This document shows positions 1 through 8,658 of a stretch of DNA of 64,000 nt, one piece after another. Made by a program: the position numbers and the translations under genes. The notes beneath the pieces are model-generated. The model ran no database searches, was not told the origin of the DNA, and saw nothing but the letters and a program-made list of their open reading frames with translations. Source of the DNA: Glaciecola flavus (lineage in GTDB: Bacteria > Pseudomonadota > Gammaproteobacteria > Enterobacterales > Alteromonadaceae). Location: positions 372,001 through 436,000 of the forward strand of contig NZ_JBHRSW010000005.1 of the NCBI RefSeq assembly GCF_042646125.1, written 5' to 3'. Numbering within the stretch: position 1 is the stretch's first letter; every line of letters begins with the position of its first letter.

Positions 1-122
1 AAGACACTAAGTTACGCGAAGGCTATATCGGTATCCAACATCACGGAAGCCACAATTTTGCTAAAAATGGCGACAGAACAAATACCGTGCGCTTTAGAAA
101 TATAAAAATAGCCGCTATTTAA
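1..122 (+). CDS. C-terminal end of a DUF1080 (3-keto-disaccharide hydrolase-like) protein, partial
   Basis: Only the last 39 codons are inside the window. The frame starting at base 3 reads without a stop to TAA at 120-122 and contains EGYIGIQHHG and ends VRFRNIKIAAI. That pattern, a glycine-rich strand with Gln-His-His followed by a final 'RFRNI' strand, is the usual C-terminus of DUF1080/LamG-like beta-sandwich domains found in secreted sugar hydrolases. Nothing can be said about the rest of the protein. It points toward glpD, whose gene is on the opposite strand, so the two are convergent. Confidence 0.6.
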   Translation, partial: DTKLREGYIGIQHHGSHNFAKNGDRTNTVRFRNIKIAAI

Positions 123-220
123 CACTTACTTAAAAATTGCGATTAGATTGGTGACCAAGTGATATTGCGCTATACCACTTGGCTTTGATTAAGTTGGGCA
201 AGCCGTTAAACTCTAGCTAA

Positions 221-1855
221 TCAACTTCTAGTGACAGCCAAGGCCTCTTGCTGCTCTACATTGGCAATATATTCTTGTAGCTTTTCGTCGGCATTTTCAC
301 CGAACAGAATTTTGCACGCTTCCTGAATACCTTTTGTGCCAATGATCTCACGCTTGCGCAGAACCATTTCGATTTTTGAGCGTCGGCGCAAAAAGTCTTC
401 CAAGCGAGTGATCATTTCCCGTCTTGCAGCATAGTGCAACTCTGCGCGCAAGTACTCAGCATTTTCCATAAGTTGCTCGGCTTGTGTCGGATCACGCTGA
501 ATTTCATCCAATATCTGTAAGGCATTGATATCGTAACGCCGCCAAAGACGCGTGGTTAATTTCTCTGAAGAGTAAGCGGGTGTCATGCTATCGAGGTCAA
601 TGAGCTTTGCTCTGTATTCAAACTCTTGTTTTATCTCGGCAGATGACTCGCCATACCACACTTTGTCCTTTTGGCTGAGTTGTATGCCTAAGCCACTCAC
701 AATATCACTAATTTCTTCACCAACATTGATACAATCTGTTAGCTTACCACCAAAAATACTTAAATACTTTTTCTCTTTATTAACGTCAATCGCATGCTTT
801 CTTGAAAGTTGAACCCAATCCGCATTTCCGCTTTCACCTTTCACCGCAAGCGGCCTCACGCCGCAACGCTCAGAAATAACGTCTTCTTGTGTCAATGGTT
901 TATCCAAGTCGAGTAAAGCATTCACATTGTCCAAAATAAACTTGCGGTCGTCGTCGGTCACATAAGTGGCCGGATTCTCGACCTTATCGTCGGTGGTACC
1001 TATGCATGTTTTTTGACCCATTGGGATCACAAAAAATAAACGACCATCACTAGCAAAAAAGGCAAGTACCTTATCCACTTTTGTCAACTTGTTAACAATC
1101 AGATGCACGCCTTTGGAAAACAAATGTCGATGTGCTGTTTTCTCAGCACTGACTTCATTGAAGGCATCGACCATGGGGCCGCAGGCATTAATCACTGACT
1201 TAGCTTTAATAGTCAGTTTTTCTTGCGTTTCTTGATCCGTGGCTTGTATCTCCCATAATCCGTCGTTATAAACGCTGCTGTCAGCACTCACATAGTTTGC
1301 GACCACGGCGCCATTGTCCATCGATGAGCGGATAAAGTTGTATACAAAACGGGCATCGTTGTCATGCAAAAACGCATCAGAATATTCAAAGCCACCCTGC
1401 GCATTAGACACATCTATCGCTGGCTCCAAGTTTTTAATTTTTATGGGTGATAGAAAAATCGGTTTTTTAGTAAAAAATCTCCCCATCACCCAGTACAAAA
1501 TCGTACCAATAAAAACAAATAACGCGGGAAATCGAAACCCTTTTTGTAGGGTTGTTAAAAATCGTATTTCTCTTACTGTGGAGGGATAGCTGCTCATAAG
1601 GTGGTTGCGACTTTTACACAGCTTGTTTACCAATAAATACTCGTGGTTTTCAAGATATTTAATGCCCCCCCATGCCAAGTTGGAACTATTCGACGAAGTT
1701 TGTCCAGCAAAGTCACCTTTGTCGATAAGCGCAACGCTGGCGCCTTTTCTGCTCAATGCAGCGGCAGAAACAGCACCATTAATTCCCCCGCCGAGAATAA
1801 GTACGTCGTATGTTTCAGAAGCTAGCTTTTTTAGATTAGTCTCACGTAATTGCAT
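221..1855 (-). CDS. glpD: Aerobic glycerol-3-phosphate dehydrogenase
   Basis: The 544-residue protein fits the FAD-dependent GlpD/GlpA family. It oxidises sn-glycerol 3-phosphate to dihydroxyacetone phosphate at the inner membrane and passes electrons to quinone. An FAD-binding Rossmann motif is visible near residue 20 (ILGGGINGA), followed by the family signature SSNLAWGGIKYLE around residues 56-68 and a later GGKLTD segment near residue 370 that closes the FAD site. The C-terminal helical domain carries HYAARREMITRLEDFL. It is divergent from the adjacent glycerol kinase, so the two steps of glycerol catabolism share one intergenic region. No glpF facilitator or glpR regulator is visible nearby. 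A membrane-like stretch near residues 108-125 (FPALFVFIGTILYWVMG) is present. Length is a little above the usual ~500 residues. Confidence 0.93.
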   Translation of the reverse strand: MQLRETNLKKLASETYDVLILGGGINGAVSAAALSRKGASVALIDKGDFAGQTSSNSSNLAWGGIKYLENHEYLLVNKLCKSRNHLMSSYPSTVREIRFLTTLQKGFRFPALFVFIGTILYWVMGRFFTKKPIFLSPIKIKNLEPAIDVSNAQGGFEYSDAFLHDNDARFVYNFIRSSMDNGAVVANYVSADSSVYNDGLWEIQATDQETQEKLTIKAKSVINACGPMVDAFNEVSAEKTAHRHLFSKGVHLIVNKLTKVDKVLAFFASDGRLFFVIPMGQKTCIGTTDDKVENPATYVTDDDRKFILDNVNALLDLDKPLTQEDVISERCGVRPLAVKGESGNADWVQLSRKHAIDVNKEKKYLSIFGGKLTDCINVGEEISDIVSGLGIQLSQKDKVWYGESSAEIKQEFEYRAKLIDLDSMTPAYSSEKLTTRLWRRYDINALQILDEIQRDPTQAEQLMENAEYLRAELHYAARREMITRLEDFLRRRSKIEMVLRKREIIGTKGIQEACKILFGENADEKLQEYIANVEQQEALAVTRS

Positions 1856-1986
1856 TGGATATTTGACTTGATCTATTTATCATATAAATAATATATTAAA
1901 ATACAGGTTAAATGTAAACGCCTTAACGGAAAACAACGCGGGAATGTTTCTCCAAATGCCACGTTATGTTTACATATGTGATGGGC

Positions 1987-2040
1987 TGTGTTTCTCTTAC
2001 TATGGATGGGACGTGTGTTTCTCTTACTATGGATGGGACG
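1987..2040. repeat. Perfect 27-bp tandem duplication between glpD and glpK
   Basis: Bases 1987-2013 and 2014-2040 are identical 27-bp units (beginning TGTGTTTCTCTTAC) placed directly head to tail. They lie in the 278-bp region between the divergent glpD and glpK starts, about 95-150 bp upstream of glpK. The duplication could change promoter spacing or duplicate a regulator site. No clear GlpR or CRP consensus was found in it. The frame-open stretch across it is a by-product of the 27-bp (nine-codon) period. Confidence 0.9.
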
Positions 2041-2133
2041 AAAACAAAGCGCAAAAGGCAAGTGAAAACTGTAGATAACACAAATATAACTATTAGAATT
2101 TAAAAACTGACTTAACTAAGGACGAATAACATC

Positions 2134-3621
2134 ATGCCAACCACAGCGATACTGTCTATAGATCAGGGGACAACCTCCAGCCGCGCCATTGTGTTTTCTT
2201 TAGATGGTCAACCATTGGCAAGTGCTCAATATGAATTTAAACAATACTACCCAAAAAATGGTTGGGTTGAGCACGATCCAGAGGAAATTTGGGAAACCAC
2301 CTATCGAGCATGTGAAGAAGCCCTAGCTGAAGCTGTGGAAAAAGGTATCGAAGTCGTCTCTATCGGCATTACTAATCAAAGAGAAACCACCTTGGTGTGG
2401 GACAAGCGCACAGGCAAAGCAATATACAATGCCATTGTCTGGCAGGATCGCCGTACAGCAGAGATTTGTGCAGGTTTACAAGATGCGCTAGATACCGTTA
2501 AGACGAAAACAGGACTTTTGCTCGACCCCTATTTTTCATCAACCAAAATTGCATGGATATTGGACAATGTAACAGGCGCTAGGGCGCTAGCTGAGGCGGG
2601 TCACCTAGCCTTTGGAACCATCGACACCTTTCTTATTTGGCGATTAACAGGTGGGCAATCGCATGTCACTGACGCCACCAATGCATGTAGAACAAACCTA
2701 TATAATATCCACAATAATAGTTGGGATGACGAGCTTTTAGCATTATTTGATGTGCCCAAAAGTGTGCTACCAAGCATACTCGATAGTGCCAGCGATTTTG
2801 GTACGACGGCCGAACACGTTTTCTATAAGCGCATACCAATAAATGGCGTTGCAGGTGACCAACAAGCCGCGTTATTTGGTCAATGCTGCTTTAATAATGG
2901 TGACTTAAAAAGTACCTACGGCACGGGATGTTTCGCCTTACTGAATACAGGTGACACTGCCCTGCCCTCAAAAAACAAGTTGTTGACTACTGTTGCCTAT
3001 CGTTTAGATGGCAAAACCACCTATGCCTTAGAAGGAGCGATATTTACTGCGGGCGCTAATGTACAGTGGTTAAGAGACGGCATTAAAGTCATCAAGGTAG
3101 CGAGGGAAACACAAGCGCTTGCAGAATCTCTCGACTATGATCATGGTGTGTTTCTTGTGCCGGGATTTGCTGGCCTCGGTGCACCACATTGGGAGCCAAA
3201 AGCGCGTGCCACCATGTTTGGCATGACGCGCGATACCAACAATGCACATCTAGCGAGAGCGGCGTTGGAAGCGGTGTGTTACCAAACGGCTGATTTACTT
3301 CATGCAATGAAACAAGACGGCGCGGCGTCTAAGAGTGTTTGGGTAGACGGCGGTATGGTGGCCAATGATTGGCTTTGTCAGTTTCTCGCCGACATCTTGA
3401 ATATCGAAGTAAAGCGTCCGGAAATGATGGAGTCCACAGCATTAGGAGCTGCTTATTTGGCGGGTTTAAAACAAGGCCTATACAAAGACTTTTCAGAAAT
3501 TTCTGGTCACAAAGCACTAGACAAGGCATTTAAACCTAAGATGCAAACAGAAACACGCAGTGAACTCCTGACAAAATGGCAGGTCGCCGTGCAATCTACT
3601 CTGCATTTCGCGCGAGCCTAA
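2134..3621 (+). CDS. glpK: Glycerol kinase
   Basis: This 495-residue FGGY-family kinase phosphorylates glycerol to glycerol 3-phosphate with ATP in the cytoplasm. The N-terminal phosphate-1 loop SIDQGTTSSRA (residues 8-18) is the glycerol kinase form. Further signatures are TNQRETT near residue 81, WQDRRTA near residue 109, the phosphate-2 region STYGTGCF near residue 266 and the adenosine-site region DGGMVANDWLCQFLAD near residue 405. Length matches E. coli GlpK (502) closely. An AAGGACG ribosome-binding site lies about 10 bases before the ATG. It stands alone, divergent from glpD, so the pair forms the glycerol uptake and oxidation unit apart from transport. No disruption is seen. Confidence 0.96.
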   Translation: MPTTAILSIDQGTTSSRAIVFSLDGQPLASAQYEFKQYYPKNGWVEHDPEEIWETTYRACEEALAEAVEKGIEVVSIGITNQRETTLVWDKRTGKAIYNAIVWQDRRTAEICAGLQDALDTVKTKTGLLLDPYFSSTKIAWILDNVTGARALAEAGHLAFGTIDTFLIWRLTGGQSHVTDATNACRTNLYNIHNNSWDDELLALFDVPKSVLPSILDSASDFGTTAEHVFYKRIPINGVAGDQQAALFGQCCFNNGDLKSTYGTGCFALLNTGDTALPSKNKLLTTVAYRLDGKTTYALEGAIFTAGANVQWLRDGIKVIKVARETQALAESLDYDHGVFLVPGFAGLGAPHWEPKARATMFGMTRDTNNAHLARAALEAVCYQTADLLHAMKQDGAASKSVWVDGGMVANDWLCQFLADILNIEVKRPEMMESTALGAAYLAGLKQGLYKDFSEISGHKALDKAFKPKMQTETRSELLTKWQVAVQSTLHFARA

Positions 3622-3657
3622 TTGTAACCTTGCAATTGTCCCAAGATAATCGCATTG

Positions 3658-3691
3658 AGAGCAAGCAAAAGTATCAACTCTAGCTTGCTCT
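3658..3691. terminator. Hairpin at the 3' end of glpK
   Basis: AGAGCAAGC (3658-3666) pairs perfectly with GCTTGCTCT (3683-3691) around a 16-base loop. It sits 37 bases after the glpK stop and overlaps the end of the convergent phosphatase gene. There is no T-run after it on either strand, so it may be a protective or bidirectional hairpin rather than a classical intrinsic terminator. Confidence 0.35.
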
Positions 3692-4178
3692 ATGCCCGAC
3701 TCGCAATTTTAAGCAACAAACCATCACTGGCTTTTTCAATTAGGTCGAGGACAAGCTCAAAGCCTTTTTTGCCGCTGTAGTAGGGATCGGGAATTTCTTC
3801 AAATTCAGAATCACAAAAGCTCATAAACAGTTTGATCTTATGCTTAAACTCATCTGGGCATCTTTTTAATAAGTCGCGTTCGTTGGCCTTATCCATCGCA
3901 ATAATCAAATCAAAGCCAGAAAAATCTGTGTCTTGTACACGTCTGCATTGTAGCTTTGACAAGTCATAGCCTCGCGTAAGCGCGACGTCTTGCGAGCGTT
4001 TATCGGGTGCTTTACCAATGTGGTAACCACCCGTACCTGCGCTGTCGATCTTTACGTCCACGCCAGACTTATTCGCTTTTTCGCGAAACACGCCCTCTGC
4101 GGTAGGGGAGCGACAAATATTACCCAGACAAACAAATAAAAGTGATTGAGGTGTTTCAGTATCCAAAGAGACATCCAA
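3690..4178 (-). CDS. Low-molecular-weight protein-tyrosine-phosphatase
   Basis: The 162-residue protein carries the diagnostic P-loop CLGNICRSP (C-x5-R, residues ~17-25) and the general-acid region DPYY near residue 129. This is the LMW-PTP fold shared with Wzb, YfkJ and ArsC-like reductases. It removes phosphate from phosphotyrosine in cytoplasmic proteins. Length is typical (150-165). Neighbours do not include a Wzc-type tyrosine kinase or capsule genes, so it is more likely a stand-alone housekeeping-type enzyme than a capsule partner. It is convergent with glpK. The substrate is unknown. A role as arsenate reductase is less likely because there are no ars genes here, but sequence alone does not exclude it. 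Confidence 0.9.
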   Translation of the reverse strand: MDVSLDTETPQSLLFVCLGNICRSPTAEGVFREKANKSGVDVKIDSAGTGGYHIGKAPDKRSQDVALTRGYDLSKLQCRRVQDTDFSGFDLIIAMDKANERDLLKRCPDEFKHKIKLFMSFCDSEFEEIPDPYYSGKKGFELVLDLIEKASDGLLLKIASRA

Positions 4179-4329
4179 TTGTTGCTGTCTTGGCGTTGCA
4201 TATCACATTCGCCAACTATTTTTTATTCCATGAGATTAGTATAAAACATCACCCCATGGCTTCCAAGTCTCTTAGGCTAGGGTACGTCCTTGACTAGGAA
4301 AACAAGCCCATACTTTTGTCGCCAACAAG

Positions 4330-5694
4330 TCAGCACTCAACAATGTGTGCATTGATCACGGCCAATTTCATACCAGTACTACTTGCTAAACCAAATGTTG
4401 CAGATGCATTTACCTTACAACAACATTCTGAGTGTTCAATGTTACTCGAAAATACCATAGGTAGGCATGACTGATTGTTTAGCTCATGACTTTCGTTATC
4501 AAAGCATAAATACCCGTCTTTGAGCAATGACAAGTAGGCTTGTTTTTTCAATGTCGCTTGTTTTGCAAATTGATAAGTTTTGCCTGGAACAAAATGCAGA
4601 CCTTGACAATTTATCTCGCGATAAGCGCGGGTTCGACTCAGATCACCAACAGCAAAAACGCGATTATCTGCGCTATTTTCGTCAACGATCAAACCGATAT
4701 CAGCTAAATAAGATTTTGTGGGGTCATTGTCATTAAAAAAATTAACCCCCCGAAAAATGACGTCTATGACGCCATATTCTTCGTTATCTGGAAGATTATG
4801 ATAATGTTTTTCTTTTCCATCAAGGGGGGCTTTTTTAGCCACAATTTGAGTAGCATGGCTCAAGGCTAAAAAGTTCAGTTTTCGTGCTTGTTGTCGAAAC
4901 GGGTCATCTTTTTCTGTGCCTGACTCTATCAGCATACATGGTATGTTTTGCGAGGCGGTAAAGTCGCCAAATGATCGATAAGAATAGCTGTCATCATAGC
5001 GCGCGATTTTGCCTTCGATATAATCTGTCAATTCACAAACAATGCTGCCAATATATTGCATACTAGCCAGTCTCGCTGATGTAAGCGTTTTGTTTTCATC
5101 TGGCGGAGGAGCCATCACAGCGAGGAGCGTTTCTTTCCCCCCTATACCAGCGGTATAATGACGGTTTTGGTCGTGAAGATTAAAGGCCAAATTTGCTTGC
5201 AGAGAAGATATTAAACGATTTAACACCACGCCTTCGGGTGTTTGTAGTGCCTTTGCATCTCTATTAATGTCCATTCCTTGTGCATTTTCTCTTGTATTCG
5301 CTGCCGCCCCATCCGGATTGAGCATGGGTAATAAATAAAGGGTGATCTTATCCTTCCAAAGTTGAAACCATTCTCTCCCAGTTTTGCTATCAACAAACTC
5401 GATAAAGTCTATTAGGCTAGCCGTAGCTGTGGGTTCGTCCCCATGCATCTGCGACCAAGCAAATATGCGGAAGTCCCCCGTGCCCATGCTGATCAAGTGA
5501 ATAGGACGAGATTCGTATGAATGCCCCACTACCGTATGGCTTATATAACCTGCCCCTATGTTTGATATGCATGCTTCAACATCGTCAGGGTAAATATGCG
5601 CTTTTCTCAGCGGATCGTTTTTTTTAGCGTACAGATCCTGCAAATAGCTTTGTACCAATAGGTGAGTTTGCATATGTAGAGCGCTTACAATCAA
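4330..5694 (-). CDS. M14-family zinc carboxypeptidase-like protein
   Basis: The 454-residue protein has the M14 zinc site: HGDEPT near residue 85 supplies the first His and Glu, and NLHDQ near residue 174 the second His. LNPDGAAANTRENAQGMDINRD between them is split by the typical substrate-binding Asn-Arg residues. A later LIESGTEKDD near residue 258 supplies the catalytic Glu. M14 enzymes remove C-terminal residues from peptides or cleave acyl-amino acid amides. There is no signal peptide, so this one is probably cytoplasmic. The ~150 residues after the catalytic domain are an extra C-terminal region with several Cys (ECCCKVN). It lies between the phosphatase and bioD on the same strand, with 57 bp to bioD, so it could be the last gene of the bio transcript. 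Its substrate cannot be told from sequence. Confidence 0.82.
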   Translation of the reverse strand: MIVSALHMQTHLLVQSYLQDLYAKKNDPLRKAHIYPDDVEACISNIGAGYISHTVVGHSYESRPIHLISMGTGDFRIFAWSQMHGDEPTATASLIDFIEFVDSKTGREWFQLWKDKITLYLLPMLNPDGAAANTRENAQGMDINRDAKALQTPEGVVLNRLISSLQANLAFNLHDQNRHYTAGIGGKETLLAVMAPPPDENKTLTSARLASMQYIGSIVCELTDYIEGKIARYDDSYSYRSFGDFTASQNIPCMLIESGTEKDDPFRQQARKLNFLALSHATQIVAKKAPLDGKEKHYHNLPDNEEYGVIDVIFRGVNFFNDNDPTKSYLADIGLIVDENSADNRVFAVGDLSRTRAYREINCQGLHFVPGKTYQFAKQATLKKQAYLSLLKDGYLCFDNESHELNNQSCLPMVFSSNIEHSECCCKVNASATFGLASSTGMKLAVINAHIVEC

Positions 5695-5751
5695 TCGAGG
5701 CTATATATTGGATCATAGTATAGCCATAGGTGGTGCCCTAATGTCTATGCG

Positions 5752-6474
5752 CTATGAAAAAATAATTTGCCAAGCCGCTGTTGTTTCGAGAAGTTCATCG
5801 CCTTCTGGTGTTTTTTCATCACAATAAGCTACTTCAGCGAGCATTGGCGCATTAAGTAAGTTAGTTAAACTTTGCTTGTTGTGTTTGTAATACGGCATAT
5901 CTGGCTCGCATTGATTTGCAATCCAACCGATGCAGTTGAGACCGTCTCTCACGATAGCTTCATAAGTGAGTACGGCATGATTCAAGCAACCTAAGCGCAT
6001 CCCTACAACGAGCACAACCGGCATGTCGTGGGCAATAGCAAAGTCGGATAAATACTCTATGCAAGGCTTACTTGCAGACGTATCTGACTCCTGATCAGAT
6101 AGAGGTAGTCGCCAGCCACCTGCGCCTTCGGTCAAAACAAAATCAGGAGAGTGTTCCAATAAGCGTCTGTAGTGTTGACTGATTTCTTCCACACCTAAAC
6201 GCACACCTACTTGTTTGGCGGCAATATGTGGTGCAATGGGCGGCGCAAAAGCAATAGGATTAACCTCATTGTAGTCAAGATCTATTGTGCTGGCTTGTTG
6301 AAGAATAAGAGCATCCTCATTGCGTAAACCCTGCGATGTGCGCTCACAACCTGCTGATATCGGTTTGAAACCCGCCGTTCTGCTATATCGAGTACTCATT
6401 TTGTTTAAAATCAAACGACTCACGAAGGTCTTGCCTACATCGGTATCGGTGCCTGTAACAAATATAGTTCGCAT
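5752..6474 (-). CDS. bioD: Dethiobiotin synthetase
   Basis: The 240-residue ATP-dependent enzyme closes the ureido ring of dethiobiotin from 7,8-diaminononanoate and CO2. The N-terminal P-loop GTDTDVGKT (residues 7-15) is the BioD hallmark. TEGAGGWRLPL near residue 115 is the second family motif, and ANQCEPD near residue 186 fits the nucleotide-binding end. Length is close to E. coli BioD (225). It is the last biotin gene of the minus-strand run bioB-bioF-bioC-bioD, separated from bioC by 69 bp, which may hold its own ribosome-binding site or a weak promoter. No anomalies. Confidence 0.95.
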   Translation of the reverse strand: MRTIFVTGTDTDVGKTFVSRLILNKMSTRYSRTAGFKPISAGCERTSQGLRNEDALILQQASTIDLDYNEVNPIAFAPPIAPHIAAKQVGVRLGVEEISQHYRRLLEHSPDFVLTEGAGGWRLPLSDQESDTSASKPCIEYLSDFAIAHDMPVVLVVGMRLGCLNHAVLTYEAIVRDGLNCIGWIANQCEPDMPYYKHNKQSLTNLLNAPMLAEVAYCDEKTPEGDELLETTAAWQIIFS

Positions 6475-6543
6475 ATAGCTCTCGGTTGTTTTGCTGTTGT
6501 CTTGCTGTCGTTATATGGCAGTAATACAAAAGTTAGTCGTTAC

Positions 6544-7431
6544 TTATTGCTTCTGTAAATGAAGAAATAACACTTCATAATTTAATAACAATCCTTTTTC
6601 GCTCATGCGAATGCACTGTTCGACTGACTGGTATTCTTGCTTGGACATATACCTGCTTTTTTGCTGCATTGTCGTATTTGCACCAACGGATTTTATTGAC
6701 ATAAGTAAATCTTTTAATGAATCAAATTTCTGCGCAATGCTAATGAGTGAGTTCGATTTAAGACTAAGACGACTTGGTAGTGCATCTAACCATGCTTCAC
6801 TCGTATGAAAATCATTGACCCTAGGCATATAGCCTGCCTGATCCCAACAAGCTTTAACATGCGAAAACGAAGGGGCGACCATCAATGCCAAATGTGCTTG
6901 TCCTCTCGGTATCAATACTCGTGCAATTTCGTTCAACGCTACTGAAGGGCTGTTGCACCACTGAAGCGCCATTGATGAATATACGTTTTGTACTGACGCT
7001 TCAATGAATGGTAGTTTGTTCGCGTCTGCCTGAATATAGTAAGGCTTAGGCCGATGAGCTGCCAAGCCTTTTTCATCCAAATTTGGCAAGCTGCTCTGAC
7101 TATGCCGCAACATGCCATGACTTAAATCGATGTTCAGCCAATGCTGCCTTGTGTCTTCACACTTCTTCTCGCATACTTGGTTCAGCGAACGATAAAGCGC
7201 GCCCGTGCCACTGCCTATATCGACAAAATAGGCAACATTGTTTCTCGGTGTGGCCGTTTTCAATATACGGTTTTCTGTAATTTGCTTGCAAAGACGTTCA
7301 ATCACTTGGGCTTGTACAAAAGCACTCGCATCGTAGCTCGAAGCGGCCTTATCAAATTGTCTCGCCAAAGAAAGTGCTGGCGTTTTTGACTGGTGAGGTA
7401 TCGTACTCGTTTGTGATTTAGCAATTATCAC
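6544..7431 (-). CDS. bioC: Malonyl-ACP O-methyltransferase
   Basis: The 295-residue SAM-dependent methyltransferase starts biotin pimelate synthesis by methylating the free carboxyl of malonyl-ACP, disguising it for fatty acid elongation. It shows the BioC N-terminus ARQFDKAASSYDASAFVQ and the SAM-binding motif FVDIGSGTGAL near residues 69-79. MALQWCNSP near residue 155 is the family's characteristic 'LQW' motif. The start codon overlaps the bioF stop (ATGA type, 7428-7431), which shows translational coupling. Length is somewhat above E. coli BioC (251) because of a longer linker near residues 50-65. No bioH, the pimeloyl-ACP methyl ester esterase partner, is visible in this window. Confidence 0.93.
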   Translation of the reverse strand: MIIAKSQTSTIPHQSKTPALSLARQFDKAASSYDASAFVQAQVIERLCKQITENRILKTATPRNNVAYFVDIGSGTGALYRSLNQVCEKKCEDTRQHWLNIDLSHGMLRHSQSSLPNLDEKGLAAHRPKPYYIQADANKLPFIEASVQNVYSSMALQWCNSPSVALNEIARVLIPRGQAHLALMVAPSFSHVKACWDQAGYMPRVNDFHTSEAWLDALPSRLSLKSNSLISIAQKFDSLKDLLMSIKSVGANTTMQQKSRYMSKQEYQSVEQCIRMSEKGLLLNYEVLFLHLQKQ

Positions 7432-8624
7432 GCAAATCCACCCACAGCATCACGCGTGATCTCTAAAGCATCAACCAATGCATGAATATCTTCGTTGGAA
7501 TGCAACGCAGATAAGGTTATTCGCAGACGCTCGCTTCCCTTAGGGACAGTGGGCGTGCGTATAGCAGACACCAATATCCCCAAACGACTGAGTTTGTCTT
7601 TCGCCAACATCAGTTTTTCAGTATTCTCCACAAGAATAGGTTGGATAGCGCTGTCAGAGGGCATAAGTGTAATTTGTTTGTCGCCCATTAGTGCTTTAAA
7701 ACTTGCAATGTTTTGATGAAGTTGTGCGCGTTCTTTTCCTTTGAGCATAATGTCGAGCGCTTTTAACGTCGCCCTTGCAATTGCGGCTGCCGGTGCAGTG
7801 CTATATACGTAGTGCCTAGCAAAATTAACAAGATAATCTATGAGTTCCTTACTTCCTGCTAAAAATGCACCTTGCGTCCCAATGGCTTTCCCGAAAGTCC
7901 CCATTGTGATGTCTATGGCTTGTTTTTCATGTGCATATTGATAAGAGCCTGAATAACCAAGACCTTGCTCGCCCACGACACCAAAACTATGTGCTTCATC
8001 TAGCATTAACAAAGCTTGCGCAGACGATTTTAACGTTACCAAGTCGGCAACAGGCGCACTATCGCCATCCATACTAAATACACCCTCACTCGCTAAAAGC
8101 TTGTTGCTACTGGGCAATGACTGCAATTGTCTTTGCGCATGGTCGACGTCATTATGTGCAAAGCGTTTAAAACTGGCGGCCTGTGAAGAGGCGGCTTCAA
8201 CAAAAGAAGCATGCATGAGTTTATCACTGACAATACCGAGATCGTTTTTCATTCTCGGCTCTCCTTGCGACAACGCCTGACAAACGGCTTGATTGGCAGC
8301 AAAACCGGAGCTTAACAGCATAACGCTCTCTTGATTGCACAGTTCCGCCAATGCGGATTCGAGAGACGCGTGTGCTTGGGTATACCCACTCACTACCGGC
8401 GATGACGAACTACTGGCACCATATAACGACAAACCTTCAACATAGGCTTGCAATACCTCAGTATGCTGACTCAAGCCTAAGTAATCATTACTGGCAAAAT
8501 TAATAAAATAATTGCCATCAATTTTTATAACACTATCAGACACTTCCGAAATAGTGACGCGCCGACGAAAAAGCCCATTTGCTTTTCGCTTAGCATTTGC
8601 ATCCTGAATAAAATGAAACGACAC
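7428..8624 (-). CDS. bioF: 8-amino-7-oxononanoate synthase
   Basis: The 398-residue PLP enzyme condenses pimeloyl-ACP with L-alanine. The N-terminus FRRRVTISEV and NFASNDYLGLSQH near residue 43 are typical of the alpha-oxoamine synthase family. LDEAHSFGVVGEQGLG near residue 208 supplies the PLP-ring aspartate and histidine. The Schiff-base lysine lies in TMGTFGKAIGTQGAF near residue 241. Length matches E. coli BioF (384). It is 34 bp downstream of bioB and overlaps bioC by 4 bp, so bioBFC is clearly one operon. No defects seen. Confidence 0.95.
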   Translation of the reverse strand: MSFHFIQDANAKRKANGLFRRRVTISEVSDSVIKIDGNYFINFASNDYLGLSQHTEVLQAYVEGLSLYGASSSSSPVVSGYTQAHASLESALAELCNQESVMLLSSGFAANQAVCQALSQGEPRMKNDLGIVSDKLMHASFVEAASSQAASFKRFAHNDVDHAQRQLQSLPSSNKLLASEGVFSMDGDSAPVADLVTLKSSAQALLMLDEAHSFGVVGEQGLGYSGSYQYAHEKQAIDITMGTFGKAIGTQGAFLAGSKELIDYLVNFARHYVYSTAPAAAIARATLKALDIMLKGKERAQLHQNIASFKALMGDKQITLMPSDSAIQPILVENTEKLMLAKDKLSRLGILVSAIRTPTVPKGSERLRITLSALHSNEDIHALVDALEITRDAVGGFA

Positions 8625-8658
8625 ACTCTGGCCTATACAATATGGTGCAATGAAGCCA

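Noticed and set aside
1873..2061. 62-codon minus-strand frame across the glp intergenic repeats
   Set aside because: Its repeated residues only reflect the 27-bp duplication; no start signal and no homology.
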